Source: Anodontia alba (lineage: Eukaryota > Mollusca > Bivalvia > Lucinida > Lucinidae). Taken from it: a DNA stretch of 64,000 bases. The DNA is taken from positions 90,244,399 through 90,308,398 of the forward strand of contig OZ024828.1 in the NCBI GenBank assembly GCA_964016985.1, in the 5' to 3' direction. Every line of letters begins with the position of its first letter. The stretch's first letter is position 1. The translations under genes were made by a program, and so were the position numbers. Positions 46,830 through 59,100 of the stretch are shown piece by piece. Under the pieces are notes generated by a model, which searched no databases, was not told the origin of the DNA, and saw only the letters and a program-made list of their open reading frames with translations.

Positions 46830-47520
46830 ACAATCCTTTATCTGTTCAAAGGGACTTGTAGGACATTGGAAAACAGTGTAGATCCAAATCTGAGAGCCTC
46901 AGTGTGCGGCGTCTGATTCGGATCAACACTGTTTGGCAAAGTACAGGAATTTTTGTAAACTTACATGTACAACAAATAAAACAAGCTTGACACCCCTAAA
47001 CTTTTAAATGGATCTGTCCAAAGGCTTTTTTGGGACTTTGGCAAGCAGTGTAGACCCAGATCATTACCAGACTGAATGTGGCATCACTGTTTATTTATAA
47101 TATAGACTTTAATACATTTACATAAAACATAACAAAACTGACACCCCTTAAATTTAAAATGGATCTGTCCAAAGGCATTTTGTGACCATTAGCAAACACT
47201 GTAGACCCAGATCATTACGCCATAGAATGCCCAGTCTGATCAGGATCACCACTATTTGCTTAATGTACAGGAAATTTTGTAAATGTACAAAAAAGTCTGA
47301 TACCACTTAAATATAAAATAGATTTGTCAAAATTAGGCATTTTTGTGACATTGGCAAACAGTGTAGACACAGATCATATGCTGCAGTATGATTACGGCAT
47401 CTGATCAGGATCACCACTGCTTTCTTAATCTACAGGAGTTTTTGTAAAGCTTACAACAAATAAAACAACTCTGACACTCTTTAAGTCTAAAATGGATCTG
47501 TTCAAGGGTATAAAATAGAA
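46830..47520. repeat. tandem array, about 155-bp units, related to MITE T1 core
   Basis: Units repeat GGATCTGTCCAAAGGC (47,009, 47,161 and variants near 47,321 and 47,493) and CAGTGTAGACCCAGATCA, each followed by a decayed inverted counterpart. The array looks like amplification of a T1-type hairpin with its flank. Confidence 0.65.
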
Positions 47521-47602
47521 GATTCTCAGTCTGTCACCATTGGACAGGTTCATTTCAAATTTAATGGGTGTCTGGTTAATTTCATCCATTGGAATTTTTA
47601 TT

Positions 47603-48336
47603 ATGCCCCGCCACATAAGTAGCGTGGTATTATGTTATACTGTTCGAAATTTTGAGTGTCTATCGCTCCATCCGTCAGCGCTTCATAACTTCATGTCTGC
47701 TCCATAACTCTAAAACCATTTTAGATATTTTTATGAAACTTCACACCAATGTAAACCACCATGAGAAGATGTGCAGAACATATGAACAGTAACTCTGGTT
47801 TGCCTACTTATGAAGTTATTACCCTTTGAACATTGAACGTAGCCATTTCTACCATATACTCATGTTTGCTCCATAACTCTGATACCGTTTGTGATATTTT
47901 TATGAAACTTCACACAAATATAAAGCATTATGAGACAACGTGCAGAAGACATGAACTGTAACTCTGAATTGCCTACTTTTGGAGTTATTGCCCTTTGAAC
48001 ATTGAACATTGTCATTTCCACCATATACGCCTGTCCGCTCTGTAAGTTAAAAACTGTTTAAGATATTTTCATGAAATCTCTCACAAATGTAAAGCACCAT
48101 GAGATGACTTGCAGAACATAAGAACCATAACTCTGGTTAACCTACTTTTGGAGTTATGGCCCTTTGAACATTATAAATATTGAAAATAGCCATTTCTACC
48201 TTGTACGTATGTCCGCTCCATAACTCTGGTTAACCTACCTTTGGAGTTATGGCCCTTTGAACATTATAAATATAGAAAATAGCCATGTTTGACAGAGTTA
48301 TGACACTTGCTTGATGTAAGTGTAGTGGCGGGGCAT
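47603..48336. mobile_element. 734-bp element with CCCCGCCAC inverted ends
   Basis: ATGCCCCGCCAC at 47,603 is exactly inverted at 48,325-48,336. Inside are at least four diverged units sharing CTCCATAACTCT, AGATATTTTTATGAAACTTC and GCCCTTTGAACATT. No coding capacity. Confidence 0.75.
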
Positions 48337-49062
48337 GTTGCAGTGCTTGCAGTGCTTTTATTGCAAAACTTAAAAAATAGTGTAGAGCAGTTTCAGGTGT
48401 AACGCTCTGCTTTGTCTGATCTGTGTATACAATGGTTGTGTATGTCCTAAAAAATTGGACAGTAGGCATAAATTGGTAAAAGAGATTAAACAGTCCTGTG
48501 AGACATGTTATAAACTAGGCTACTGGAGGACAATTTTTAAATAACATGATTATAAGGTGCCAACAAATCAAAGAATGCCAAATTGGCCATGACAAGGGAA
48601 AAGTAGTCTTCGAGAGTGTGTGCTTAGTGAAGATTCAAACAGTGACCATTAAGAAACAAGGTCATTGATTCAAATCAGACTGCTAATGAACTCAGATGTT
48701 TTAGGTAGGTAGGTAGGTAGGTAGGTAGATAGGCAGGCAGGGCAGGGCAGGGCAGGGCAGGGCAGGGCAGGGCAGGCAGGTTGGTTGATTAGATAGATAG
48801 ATAGCCAATCTTTTGTTTTCAATCAATTGATTGATGCATCGATAGCCAATCTTTTGTTTCAAAAAAATCTTTAAAGGCCATTTGCTAAGAGCACACCTTA
48901 CCATTAATTGGGTAAACAAGGTGATTCATGGATTGCAGCAGGTAAAACTTTATTTAATTTAGAAACAACTAGTGGAGTGGAGATGTTGAGGTGGGGAATG
49001 GTATTGTGGGCGAAACCACTAAGGGTGAAAATAGAGGCCAAACAACTAATGGGGGCGAAACA
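48337..49062. repeat. microsatellites and GTCGTTTCG-family fragment
   Basis: (GGTA)n at 48,706-48,728 and (GGGCA)n at about 48,737-48,776 are clear. 48,970-49,062 contains GGGCGAAACCACTAAGGGTG, related to the repeat at 14,205-14,495. Confidence 0.65.
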
Positions 49063-50760
49063 TCTTGTTATACCCCAGACATATGAAGTATGTGGGGATG
49101 TATAGTTTTTGCTTTTTCGCTCGTCGTTTGTTAGTTTGTTCCTTCATTTGTGTATTTGTACTTTAGTTTGCTCATAGGGTCAAAGTTTTTGCGTTAGTTT
49201 ATATGACCTCATATTTTGAAGACTCTTTGATGGATTTTATTCATATTTAGCCTGATGGTAGATATAGATCTGACGTTTTTATCAGCACCATCCCCACCCT
49301 GGGGGTGACATTGGGGTCAATGTCACAGACTTAGAATTTTCATAAAAAAGTCAAAAGTTTTGTGTTTACTTTTATATAGCTATATCATTCAGACCCTTTG
49401 AGGAATTTCATTTATATTTGACATGTTGGTAGATATAGGTCTAGAATTTTACTCAGCATGCTCCCACCCCGAGGTATGACCTTGAGGTCACAGACTTAGA
49501 ATTTTCATATAAAAGTAAAAGCTTTTGCATTTAAGTTTATATAGCTATATCATCAAGACCTTTTGTTGAATTTCATTATCCCCTGAATTATCGGTCGAAG
49601 GGATATAGTTATTGTACTTTAGTTTAGTCGTAGGGTCAAAGTTTTTATGTTAAAGTTTATAAGACCTTATATAATGAAGACCCTTTGATGGAATTCATTC
49701 ATATTCGGCCTGATGGTAGATGTAGGTCTAAAGTTTTTATCAGCTCCAACCCTACTTGGGGGTTAATCTTGGGGTCAAAGTCATGGACTTAGAATTTTCA
49801 TAAAAAAAGTCAAAATTTATGTGTTTAAGTTTATATAGCTATATCATCAAGACCCTTTGAGGAATTTCATTTATATTTTACATGATGGTAGATATATTAA
49901 GGTCTAGAGTTTTACTCAGCATGATCCCCACCCAGGCGCATGACCTTGAGGTAAAGGTCACAGACTTAAAATTTTCATATAAAAGTAAAAAAAAAATTGC
50001 ATTTAAGTTTATATAGCTATATCATCAAGACCTTTTGTTGAATTTCATTATCCCCCAAACGATAAGGGGATATTATAGCTATCAGCATGGAATCCATCCA
50101 TCCATCTCTTTGTCTATGGAAGCATTATTGTGCACCCCATAACTCCTTTACCCTTTGAGCTAATTTCATGAAACTTTGTTAGGTTGTAGAGGGAATCGGG
50201 TAGAGGTGTGGGATACAAGAATGACAATAACCGACTTGGTCCATGAGTTATCTCCCATAGTCTCCAAAAATTGTAAAATTTTGTGTGAACCATAACTTTA
50301 AAACCCTTTAAGATATTTTCATGATACTTCATCAATATATAGAGGACATTGAGTAGGCATATCACATTCAAGAATGACAACTCTGACTCCATTCTGGAGT
50401 TATCTCCCTTGGTTATTTAAATCTTGTGTGGGCAATACCTCTAAAAATTCTTTAAGATATTTTTGTGATTCTTTACCAATATGTAGAGGACATTGAGTAG
50501 GCATGTCACATGTTAAAATTTTCATTAAAATTTATATAGCTATATTATCAAGACCGTTTCATTGGTTTCATTAATATTAAGCATGATGGTTTATATAGGT
50601 CTAAAGTTTTTCTCGGCACCATCCCCAAGCTGGGTCATGGCTTTTAAGTCAAGGTCGCAGACTTTTCATACAAATGTTAAAGTTTTTGCTTATATTATAA
50701 AGACTGATTGATTTCACTGGTATATGGTGATAGTTATAGGGCTAAAGTTTTATTTAGATC
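49063..50760. repeat. tandem-rich non-coding elements
   Basis: Repeated blocks share GACCCTTTGAGGAATTTCAT, TGATGGTAGATATAGGTCTA and GACTTAGAATTTTCATA. Possible boundaries carry inverted CCCC/GGGG motifs: ACCCCAGACATATGAAGTAT at 49,073 and TTATCCCCC...GATAAGGGGATA near 50,050. Several related elements seem to be joined or nested. Confidence 0.6.
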
Positions 50761-50899
50761 GATCCCTGCACCAATGCCTGACCTTTGAGGTCAAGGGCTT
50801 CACATAATGTTTGATTAAATTCTTTCAATGTTATAACATCTAGCATACAACTGCCATCTCCAGAGTCAATGCTACACACTTTGTGCTCTTTAAAAACTG

Positions 50900-51147
50900 C
50901 AGGGCCCAGTTGTTCAAAGCTAACGACGTCGTTAGTTAATGATTCGTTAAAATTTACATTGAGTGATACGCAAATATGCTGAAATTTTTTGCTGAAAAAA
51001 TGTGAGTAGCTTTTGCAGTGCAAAAGCTACTCACATTTTTTCAGCAAAAAATATCAGAATATTGTATATTGAATCCGCTAAAACAGTTAACGAAATGACC
51101 CTTAACGAGCTCGTTAAGCTAACGACGTTTTAAACAACTGGGCCCTG
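50900..51147. mobile_element. hairpin MITE with GGGCCCAGTTGTT ends
   Basis: CAGGGCCCAGTTGTTCAAAG at 50,900 is inverted at the right end (AACAACTGGGCCCTG). The centre is a second, nearly perfect palindrome around AGTAGCTTTTGCAGTGCAAA. No clear target duplication was seen. Confidence 0.85.
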
Positions 51148-51748
51148 GCGGTAGCTCTGATTATGTGTATACATGCACTACTGGGCACTTTGTCTAGTTA
51201 TCATTCTATTTAGTAGCTATCAGTAGATTTTTAATGAAAGAGACATTGGCAAAAACTGCAGACCCAGATGAGATTCCACAGAATGCATTTCATCAGGGTC
51301 CGCATTGTTTACGTAAAACTAAAGCAGTTTCTGAAAAAAAAAAAAAAAATGTAATGAAGATAAAATCAGTGCCCCACATTAGCCTGCATATTCATTTAGG
51401 TAACTGTATTAAAGTGTAAAACTGACAAACACAAGCAATAGGAACCCTCATTCACAGTCACTTGGACCTCAAACAGTTTCTTTTGGACCACAACCATTAA
51501 AGCAGGATTGGTTTAACTAAGATGGTCCAGTCCATGTTATAATAAAGGTGGCAAAATCCTTAATGCACTATGCAGTCATTTATACAGCAGCAGACAACTT
51601 TCTTAAATAAATCTTTTTTAATTCAGGGAAAATTTGGCAACATTTCCTGTGAATTGTTTGCTGGACAGACAGTTTGCAGGAAATGTCAAGCCATATTTTC
51701 TCAGAAAGATAAAAAAAAATGCTTCGGTTTTGCCTGGCACTTTGAGAG
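51148..51748. repeat. diverged MITE material
   Basis: 51,240-51,315 is a decayed T1 hairpin core (CTGCAGACCCAGATGAGATT). About 51,600-51,752 resembles family T2 (see 54,473), ending GGCACTTTGAGAGTTAA. Confidence 0.5.
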
Positions 51749-51962
51749 TTAACTATTATCCTGCTGAACCCGGATATGCTCTGCTTTTGCAAACAGTGTA
51801 GATCCAGATTAGTTGGCTTCTGAAGAAGCCAACTGATCTGGATCTGCACTGTTTGCCATTTAGTATTTGAATTTGTATCAGCAACCTGAATCAAGTTATA
51901 TGATTGGCTGAAAATCAAAAGTGGGTGTGGCTTCTTAATTTATTCAGCATGACAAGGGTTAA
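51749..51962. mobile_element. TTAA-flanked MITE, family T1, copy 2
   Basis: TTAA at both ends. The right end reads inverted CCCTTGTCATGCTGAATAAA and the centre is the ATCAGTTGGCTTC hairpin. It is in opposite orientation to copies 1, 3 and 4, and shares its left TTAA with a T2-like sequence. Confidence 0.85.
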
Positions 51963-52064
51963 GGGTTAAAATGTACATGTACATGTACATGAGAATGAAA
52001 AGGTCATGGCTGTGTACTTCAGAATCACAGCCCTTACAATAGAGTACATGTATGTACTATGACA

Positions 52065-52328
52065 GGTTGGCCTCAGTGGCTCCTTTGGATGCGTGTCCAA
52101 CTTGGGTTATCAGGAGATCAGGGTTTTTATCTCCACTGGGTCTAGCAACATTCTTATGTAGAGATTGATCATGAAATATTTTCTTTGGTCAGTCTTTCCC
52201 TTCCACTGATTCAAGAAAGGCAGTTGTCAGTTTCGGACAAAAGAATTTGCACAAGTACTGGTTAACCTCTTCGAGGACTAAGCCTGCCCAGGAAAAGTTG
52301 TAGGTAAACTGACCGGCTCGACATTACC
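52065..52328 (+). mobile_element. SINE family B, copy 4 (diverged)
   Basis: GTTGGCCTCAGTGGCTCCTT at the head and AAAGGCAGTTGTCAGTTTC in the body match family B. The tail is cut by the adjoining MITE. Confidence 0.8.
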
Positions 52329-52538
52329 TTAACCCTTGTCATGCTGAATAAAGACACCATGCCCACTTCTAGTTTTCAGCCAATCAGATAGCTTGATCTG
52401 GATTGTTGCTATAAATTTACATACTTAATGGCAAACAGTGCAGATCCAGATCAGTTGGCTTCTTCAGAAGCCAACTGATCTGGATCTACACTGTTTGCAA
52501 AGGCAGGGTATGTCCAGGTTCAGCAGGACAAGGGTTAA
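52329..52538. mobile_element. TTAA-flanked MITE, family T1, copy 3
   Basis: TTAACCCTTGTCATGCTGAA at the left and CAGCAGGACAAGGGTTAA at the right are near-perfect inverted ends. The centre is a perfect-looking hairpin around GGCTTCTTCAGAAGCC. This is the best-preserved copy. Confidence 0.9.
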
Positions 52539-52698
52539 TAGTATTGACTTGGCGGTTCAACTCCAAACCTACCAACCACTTTTTCATGGTTATGCAATGC
52601 AGGAGCAGTCTTATCTGGGTCTACACTGTTTGCCATTCCATTAAGTATTCTAATCCTTGCCATGCTGAATAAATTACATGTTTCTGTCTATAGTTGTG

Positions 52699-52910
52699 TT
52701 TAACCCTTGCCATGCAGACTAAATTAAGATGCTACCATTTCTAATTTTTAGCCAATCAGATCACTTGATCCATGTTGTTGATACAAAGTTACATACTTAA
52801 TGACAGACAGTGCAGGTCCAGATCAGTTGGCTTCAGAAGAAGCCAACTGAACTTGATCTACTCTGTTTGCAAAGTCAGGGCATATCTGGGTTCAAATGGA
52901 CCAGGGTTAA
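52699..52910. mobile_element. TTAA-flanked MITE, family T1, copy 4
   Basis: TTAACCCTTGCCATGCAGAC at the left and GACCAGGGTTAA at the right, with the same central hairpin. Older than copy 3. It ends about 100 bp upstream of the first mapped TRABD-like exon. Confidence 0.85.
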
Positions 52911-53007
52911 GAAGCAACTGCATAAAAAGTAAAAAATATGCCAGTAAGGTATGAAATAAAATGTTAAAAATTTTAGGATATGTATCATACCAGATTTTGT
53001 TTTACAG

Positions 53008-53183
53008 ATTTACATGGCTTGAAGATCAGAGTTGGCCGTTCTGTTGATGTAATTGTGAAATGGGTGACAAAGATTTATTAGGTGGAAATATGGAAACAGC
53101 TGTTTCAGATGAAAAAGATGTACTTCAAAACATCAAGGATATGCCACTGCCTGAAGCTGGTAACACAAGTCCTCTTCCCTCAG
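53008..53183 (+). CDS. TRABD: TRABD-like exon with start codon
   Basis: The acceptor TTTTACAG ends at 53,007, and 52 bases of 5' UTR precede ATG 53,060. The exon codes for residues 1-41 and ends in phase 1 at CAG|GTGATA. A second phase-1 donor, at 53,160, would shorten the exon by 24 bases (eight residues); both choices keep the frame into the next exon. The encoded segment is polar and has no signal peptide. Confidence 0.75.
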
Positions 53184-56100
53184 GTGATAACAGGTCTAGT
53201 AATGGCTTAATTTATAGTATTTATCATAGCTCCAGATGTTTCTTTTTTTATCGGAAAAGTACCTTAGTTTTCTTATATCTGACCAAATATATATGTTGTT
53301 GGTACTCATTAGAAGTGCAGAGGCACTTCTAATGAGTACCCACAACATACATGTATGTTTTTGCACAGAAATAAGAAAAATATGTGGATACCCCTTCTAA
53401 TCTAGAGCTATTTATATTATTTGCAAAGCGAAGCTGAGGGCCTTTTGCTAAATGTGAACTGCAGAGGTTCAGATTAGTCTGCATAAACTACAGGTAAGCA
53501 CAGATGGGGTTGGTGAGGGGAGCTTTACCTGTTTGTTGATTATGAGCTATAGTCTACAGAATCTATTGAAGACAGCAAAGACCTTGATCAGATGTGCAGT
53601 GGGACTTTGTTCTAAGCTGACTGTAGGCCTATACACTTGGTATGGCTAATTTGAATTATGTAATATGGTAAATGTCCAAAACTTTTGAACACTTTATTTC
53701 ATACTTTTTTTGCCTAAATTTTGCTATTTAGCTATTCAGTATTGTTTCTTAAAATATTTAATGGAATGGCAAATAGTATAGACCCTGATTAGACTGCTCC
53801 TTGAGGAGCAGTCTTATCTGGATCTACACTGTTTGCATATGCCATTTTGTAGAAACTTTGGTGTACAAAATTTTAGGACATTTACCATACTAAGTTCAAC
53901 TTTCATATTGTTACAGACCTTAGTTAGCAGATTAGCAAGGCACTTCTAATGAGAACCTACAACATGTGTTTTTGAGGGGACATAAGAAAACAAAGTCAGT
54001 ACTATTTGGTTGAGAAAAAAAGTGCTTTATAAGTATCTTGAGCTTTGCATTAAACAATTACAGATGTACTTATGATGTTAACAGGGGTGAGAATTTTCAG
54101 TGGATTAGATGAATTCAGTGGTTTTGATGATTTTTTTGAAAAATTAAAAATGTTCTGATCATGATATAAGCTTTTAAAATGTGGTATTTTTGTAGGGGGA
54201 GGGTAGGGGGTATGGACATTTTCAGCAGTTTTGTTGAATTATCATTCCCACCCCTGTGTTAATACAAAATGCTACAGTCATCTGTTTGGCGGAATAAAAC
54301 TTATGGTGGAGTTTCACTGTGCAGTCTTTGTACTGTATAATGGGTTAAGCTTCTGTTATTGTTTTTACAAAGTTTCCTACCTTGTAAAAATAAAACACAC
54401 AAGAAAAATTAGGTTTCCTTTTTACTTGCATTAATTGCAGCTTGATGCCATAAAATTAAAGCACATAAACATTTAACCCTTAAAGGGCATATTTCAGAGG
54501 AAAGGCTTGAAATTTCATGTGAATCATCTGCTAGGCTGGCAATTCACATGAAGTACCATGTCTTATTTTCTCTGAAGAATAATAAACATAAATTTAGAAT
54601 GTTGTCTGCTTAGCACTTTCAGAGTTAAATTTTTACAAAGATCTGATAGTCCATTGGGTAATGATGAAATGAATAGCAGGTTGGCACCAGCTCACAGTTG
54701 TTTATTCCATAAATTTTTGGACATTTGGGTGTTAAGTTTACAAGGTAGGAACCTTCAAAACAGCGCTTAGAGACACTACCTGGTAAATTCACATTATTCA
54801 AAATATTTTTCACAGGTGATGTTAATAAACCAGATCTGATAGATGCTGATATTGAGGAAGTCATAGAGGAGGACATTGAAGTAGTTAGTGATAAAGAAGA
54901 TGAAGAGGACTATGTGTATTCCGATGATTTTGAAGACGATGAAACTGGTGATGAAACAGATATTGAGGATATTGATCTTCAAAATGGGCAGATTATCTGT
55001 CGCATACGAGACCCCAACCCCCAGCTCCCAGAGACAGTGACTGTGCTAGATACAGACTGGGGTAGTAAGGTTTATCTTGTAGGGACTGCTCATTTCAGTG
55101 AAGAAAGTCAAAGAGATGTCAGTCAGGTATACTGCTTAGCATGCTGGGTAAACATTCCAATAATTGAAATATTTTTTTATTTTTCCTAGAAAATAGACTT
55201 TGACATTTACTGCAAATCATCTCAAAAGGAGACATTTGCATGAAATGACAGAGCCCATTTTCTGAGAAAAAATATTTCAAAATGTATTTTGTTGAATTAG
55301 CCCCCAATAAAGTTTAAATATTCTGTACCTAGTAAATTACCATGTTTAATCTAAACCATTAGACCCGAGGCACTATTGTAGCACCTCTGACTGTAGCTTT
55401 AGTGATCACAGATGTCAGATCCTAGCTTGACCTCATAACTTTTGTGGAGATTGATCCAGAAATCATTTCTATGGTCATTCTCCCCATTTCCGCTGGTCCA
55501 AGAAGGGCAGTTGTCAGTAACTGGCAAAAGTACATATATGTGCACAAGTACTGGTTAACCCCTTAAAGAACTAAGCCTTCCCAGGAAAAATGGGAGTAGG
55601 TTAACTTTCTGGCTCAACATGACCCTATCAGTGTTGACTGGTCTGTTAAAACTTCAACTCAAACTTTGATCCTTACCATGCTTACCCTAAAATTTGAACA
55701 AGTCCATTTGACTACATATGTGTGTATCTGATAACTGTCTATAAACTACTTACTGCATGGCAAACACTGCAGACTATGATCAACTGCTCCATAGGAGCAA
55801 TCTGATCTTAGTCTGCACTGTTTGCTCTAGCCCCTCTGTCTAAAGGTTTAGGTTGATTCCATATACTAAATTTGAATGAGCATAGGTCTACTGTCCTTTC
55901 GACATCTCTTGGAAAGAGGTTTTTTGCTTGGCATTTTATCTTAAATGAAAATATTTTATTCTGATTGACTATATCTTATCAGAAACCATTTGTCCTTTCT
56001 GTTTCTGTGTTTTGTTCTCAAATATGTACCCTAAAATTAAATTTGCCAAAAGTTGGTCTGACCTATGCAATTTCTATAGTAATGTGATTTTTTGAAATTT

Positions 56101-59100
56101 TTGTCTTAGTAAATATTTTTTACTTTTTTTTGCTGAATTTGAATTATTGATGTTTCACAACAATATTGTGAAAATTTCAGAAAAATTGAACAAGCAGAAC
56201 TTGTCAAAAATTCTGCCTCCAAGTTACCTACCCTACAAATTTCTGCATAATTTTCATTCATTTTTACTATGGGAAAAAGTGAAAATATTGGATTTTTTAA
56301 AAACCACTGACTAGAATAAAACTTTTTGCACATAGGTAGTTACGACAAATGGTTTTGCATTAAATCATGACAAAAGTTTGCAAAGTTACCTCTTCTGTTT
56401 AAAGCGCCGAGCAAAAAACGACTTTCTGAAAGATGTCGAAAGCACAGTAGATAAGTGGTTATCAGGTAAATATTTTTCTTATTTCTCGACAACTTATGTT
56501 GTGGGTACTCATTAGAAGTGCCTCAATGAGGCACTTCTAATGAGTACCCACAACATAATTATGTTTTCAACAAGAAAAATAAGAAAAAATATAGATACTT
56601 TTTGGTAGAAAAAAGTGCCTTATCAAGAGCTATGATAAGATTGTTTGACTGCCAGGTGATGCTTCTAAAATGGCAAACAGTGTATGACAAAATAAGTAGA
56701 TAGATGAATTCTGTTTGAAAACTGTTAACAGCATTCTTACCAGTTACTTCTGAAGGCATATTGCATGTGATGCAAAATACTTTTGAGATTATTCCCAGTA
56801 TTTGATTGTCTAGGAAAAGAAAGTCTTGCACATTGTCTGTCTAAATATTTGTGTTATCTTTGGGGCCATGGAAATTTGTTCTAGACCTGGATAGTTCAAG
56901 CAACTTATGGTTAAACATAGCGCCAGGTCAGGAGGCAAATGGAGAAACTTTAGAGATGCATTTTCGATCTTCTATTAAATAATTAAATAAATTCAATGAG
57001 GCAATCCTAATGAGTACACTCAACATACATTTTCATGATAAAATTACAAAAAATTCCCTAAAATATTCCCAATATTTTTTTTCTTGAGTTATTGCAAGAA
57101 TTTCCCAGGGACTCAATGACCAGTTTGAATCAACCATGTTAAATGAGCCATGGGTATTTGAGTCATTGAAGTTTTACTTATTGTAGTTTTGTTTATGTAT
57201 TCAGACTATCCAAGCTACCCAGCCAGATGTTGTGATGGTGGAGCTGTGTAACAGCAGAATCAATATACTACAGCTTGATGAAGCCACTCTGCTAGAAGAG
57301 GCAAAGAATATCAACATGGAAAAAATTAGATTGTCCATTAAGCAGGTAGGCTGAATCAAGTCACCAAGTGTATTGCATCAAGAAAATGTGTTTTCCAAGA
57401 TATCATCATTAGAGTCTGTCATCTTAGTGAATTGACTCAAATGATATTGTAGAACATAAGTTAATGTGACAAAATATGTATTAGTAAGAAATATCCCTCT
57501 TCTGCTGTACTACATACATGATTTATTTTGGTGTCTTATAGTAATGCTCTTTTTTGCTGTCTTCTTTTTTTGTACTACAATCATACCCTTTTTAGCTCAC
57601 CTGAGCACTCATGGTAAGCTATTGTGGTCAGTCAATGTCTGTCTTCCGTCGTCTGTTGTGCGGCGTCAACAAATGCTTTAAAAGCCTACTCCTCCTACAC
57701 CCCTGGACCAATTGACTGGATACTTGGTAGGAAGCATCAGGGTGACTTGTAGATCAAAAATAGCTGACCTAGAACTTATCAAGACAAAACAATCGGAAAT
57801 CCAAGATGGCCGCCATGGCCACCATCTAGAAAATTTATTTTTCGCTTCTTCTCCTGAACTGAAAGGCCATTTGACTCCAAACTTGCTAGGAAGCATCAGG
57901 GTGACTTGTAGATCAAAAATAGCTAAAATCGTGCCGATCGGAAATCCAAGATGGCCTCCATGGCGGCAATCTTGAAAATCTAATTTTCGCTTCTTCTCCT
58001 GAACCGAAAGGCCAATTGACTCAAAACGGTAGGAAGCATCAGGGTGACATGTAGATCAAAAATAGCTAAAATCGTGCCGATCGGAAATCTAAGATGACTG
58101 TCATGGCCCCCATCTTGAAAATCTGTTTTTCGCTTCATCTCCTGAACTGAAAGGTCAGTTGACACCAAACTTGCTAGGAGGCATCGGGGTGTAGATCAGA
58201 AATAGCTAAAATTATGCCGATCGGAAATCCAAGATGGCTGCCATGGCCGCCATCTTGAAAATCTATTTTTCGCATCTTCTCCTGAACCGAAATGCCAGTT
58301 GACACAAAACTTGCTAGGAAGCACCGGGCTGACTTTTAGATCAAAAATAGATAAAATTGTGCCGATCGGAAATCCAAGATGGCTGCCGTGGTGGCCATCT
58401 TGAAAATCTATTTTTCGCTTCTACTCCCAAAAGCCAGTTGACTCCAAACTTGGTAGGAAGCATTGGGGTGACTTATAGATACAAAATAGCTAAAATCCTT
58501 GAAAGTCTATTTTTTGCTTCTTCTCCTGAACCAAAAGGCCAATTGACTCCAAACTTGCTAGGAAGCATCTGGGTGACTTGTTTAAGCAATCATCATGAAT
58601 CGTGCTCAAAATGTTTGTCTTGGTGATTTCTTGGTCAAGTTCAAAACTGGGTCACCTGGGGTCAAAAACTAGGCCACCTGGCCAAATCAGCAGAAAACCT
58701 TGTTATCACTCTAGCGGTCACATTTTTCAAGCAGTCATCATGAATCTTGCTCAAAATGTTTGTCTTGATGATTTTTAGATCAAGTTCGAAACTGGGTCAC
58801 TTGGGGTAAAAAACTAGGTCACCTGGCCAAATCAGCTAAAACCTTGTTAACACTCTTGCGGTCACATTTTTGAAGCAGTCATCATGAATCTTGCTTAAAA
58901 TGTTTTGTCTTGATAAGTTCTAGGTCAGGTTTGAAACTGGGTCACTTGGGGTCGAAAACTAGGTCACCGGGCCAAATCAGTAGAAAACTTTGTTAACATT
59001 CTAGCGGTCACATTTTATAAGCAATCATCATGGATCTTGCTCAAAATGTTGTTCTTGATGATTTCTAGGTCAAGTTCGAAACTGGGTCACCTGGGGTGAA

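Noticed and set aside
51749..52910. Regularly spaced hairpin repeats resembling a CRISPR array
   Set aside because: Units are about 200 bp, unevenly spaced, in both orientations and TTAA-flanked, in a eukaryotic intron-containing region.
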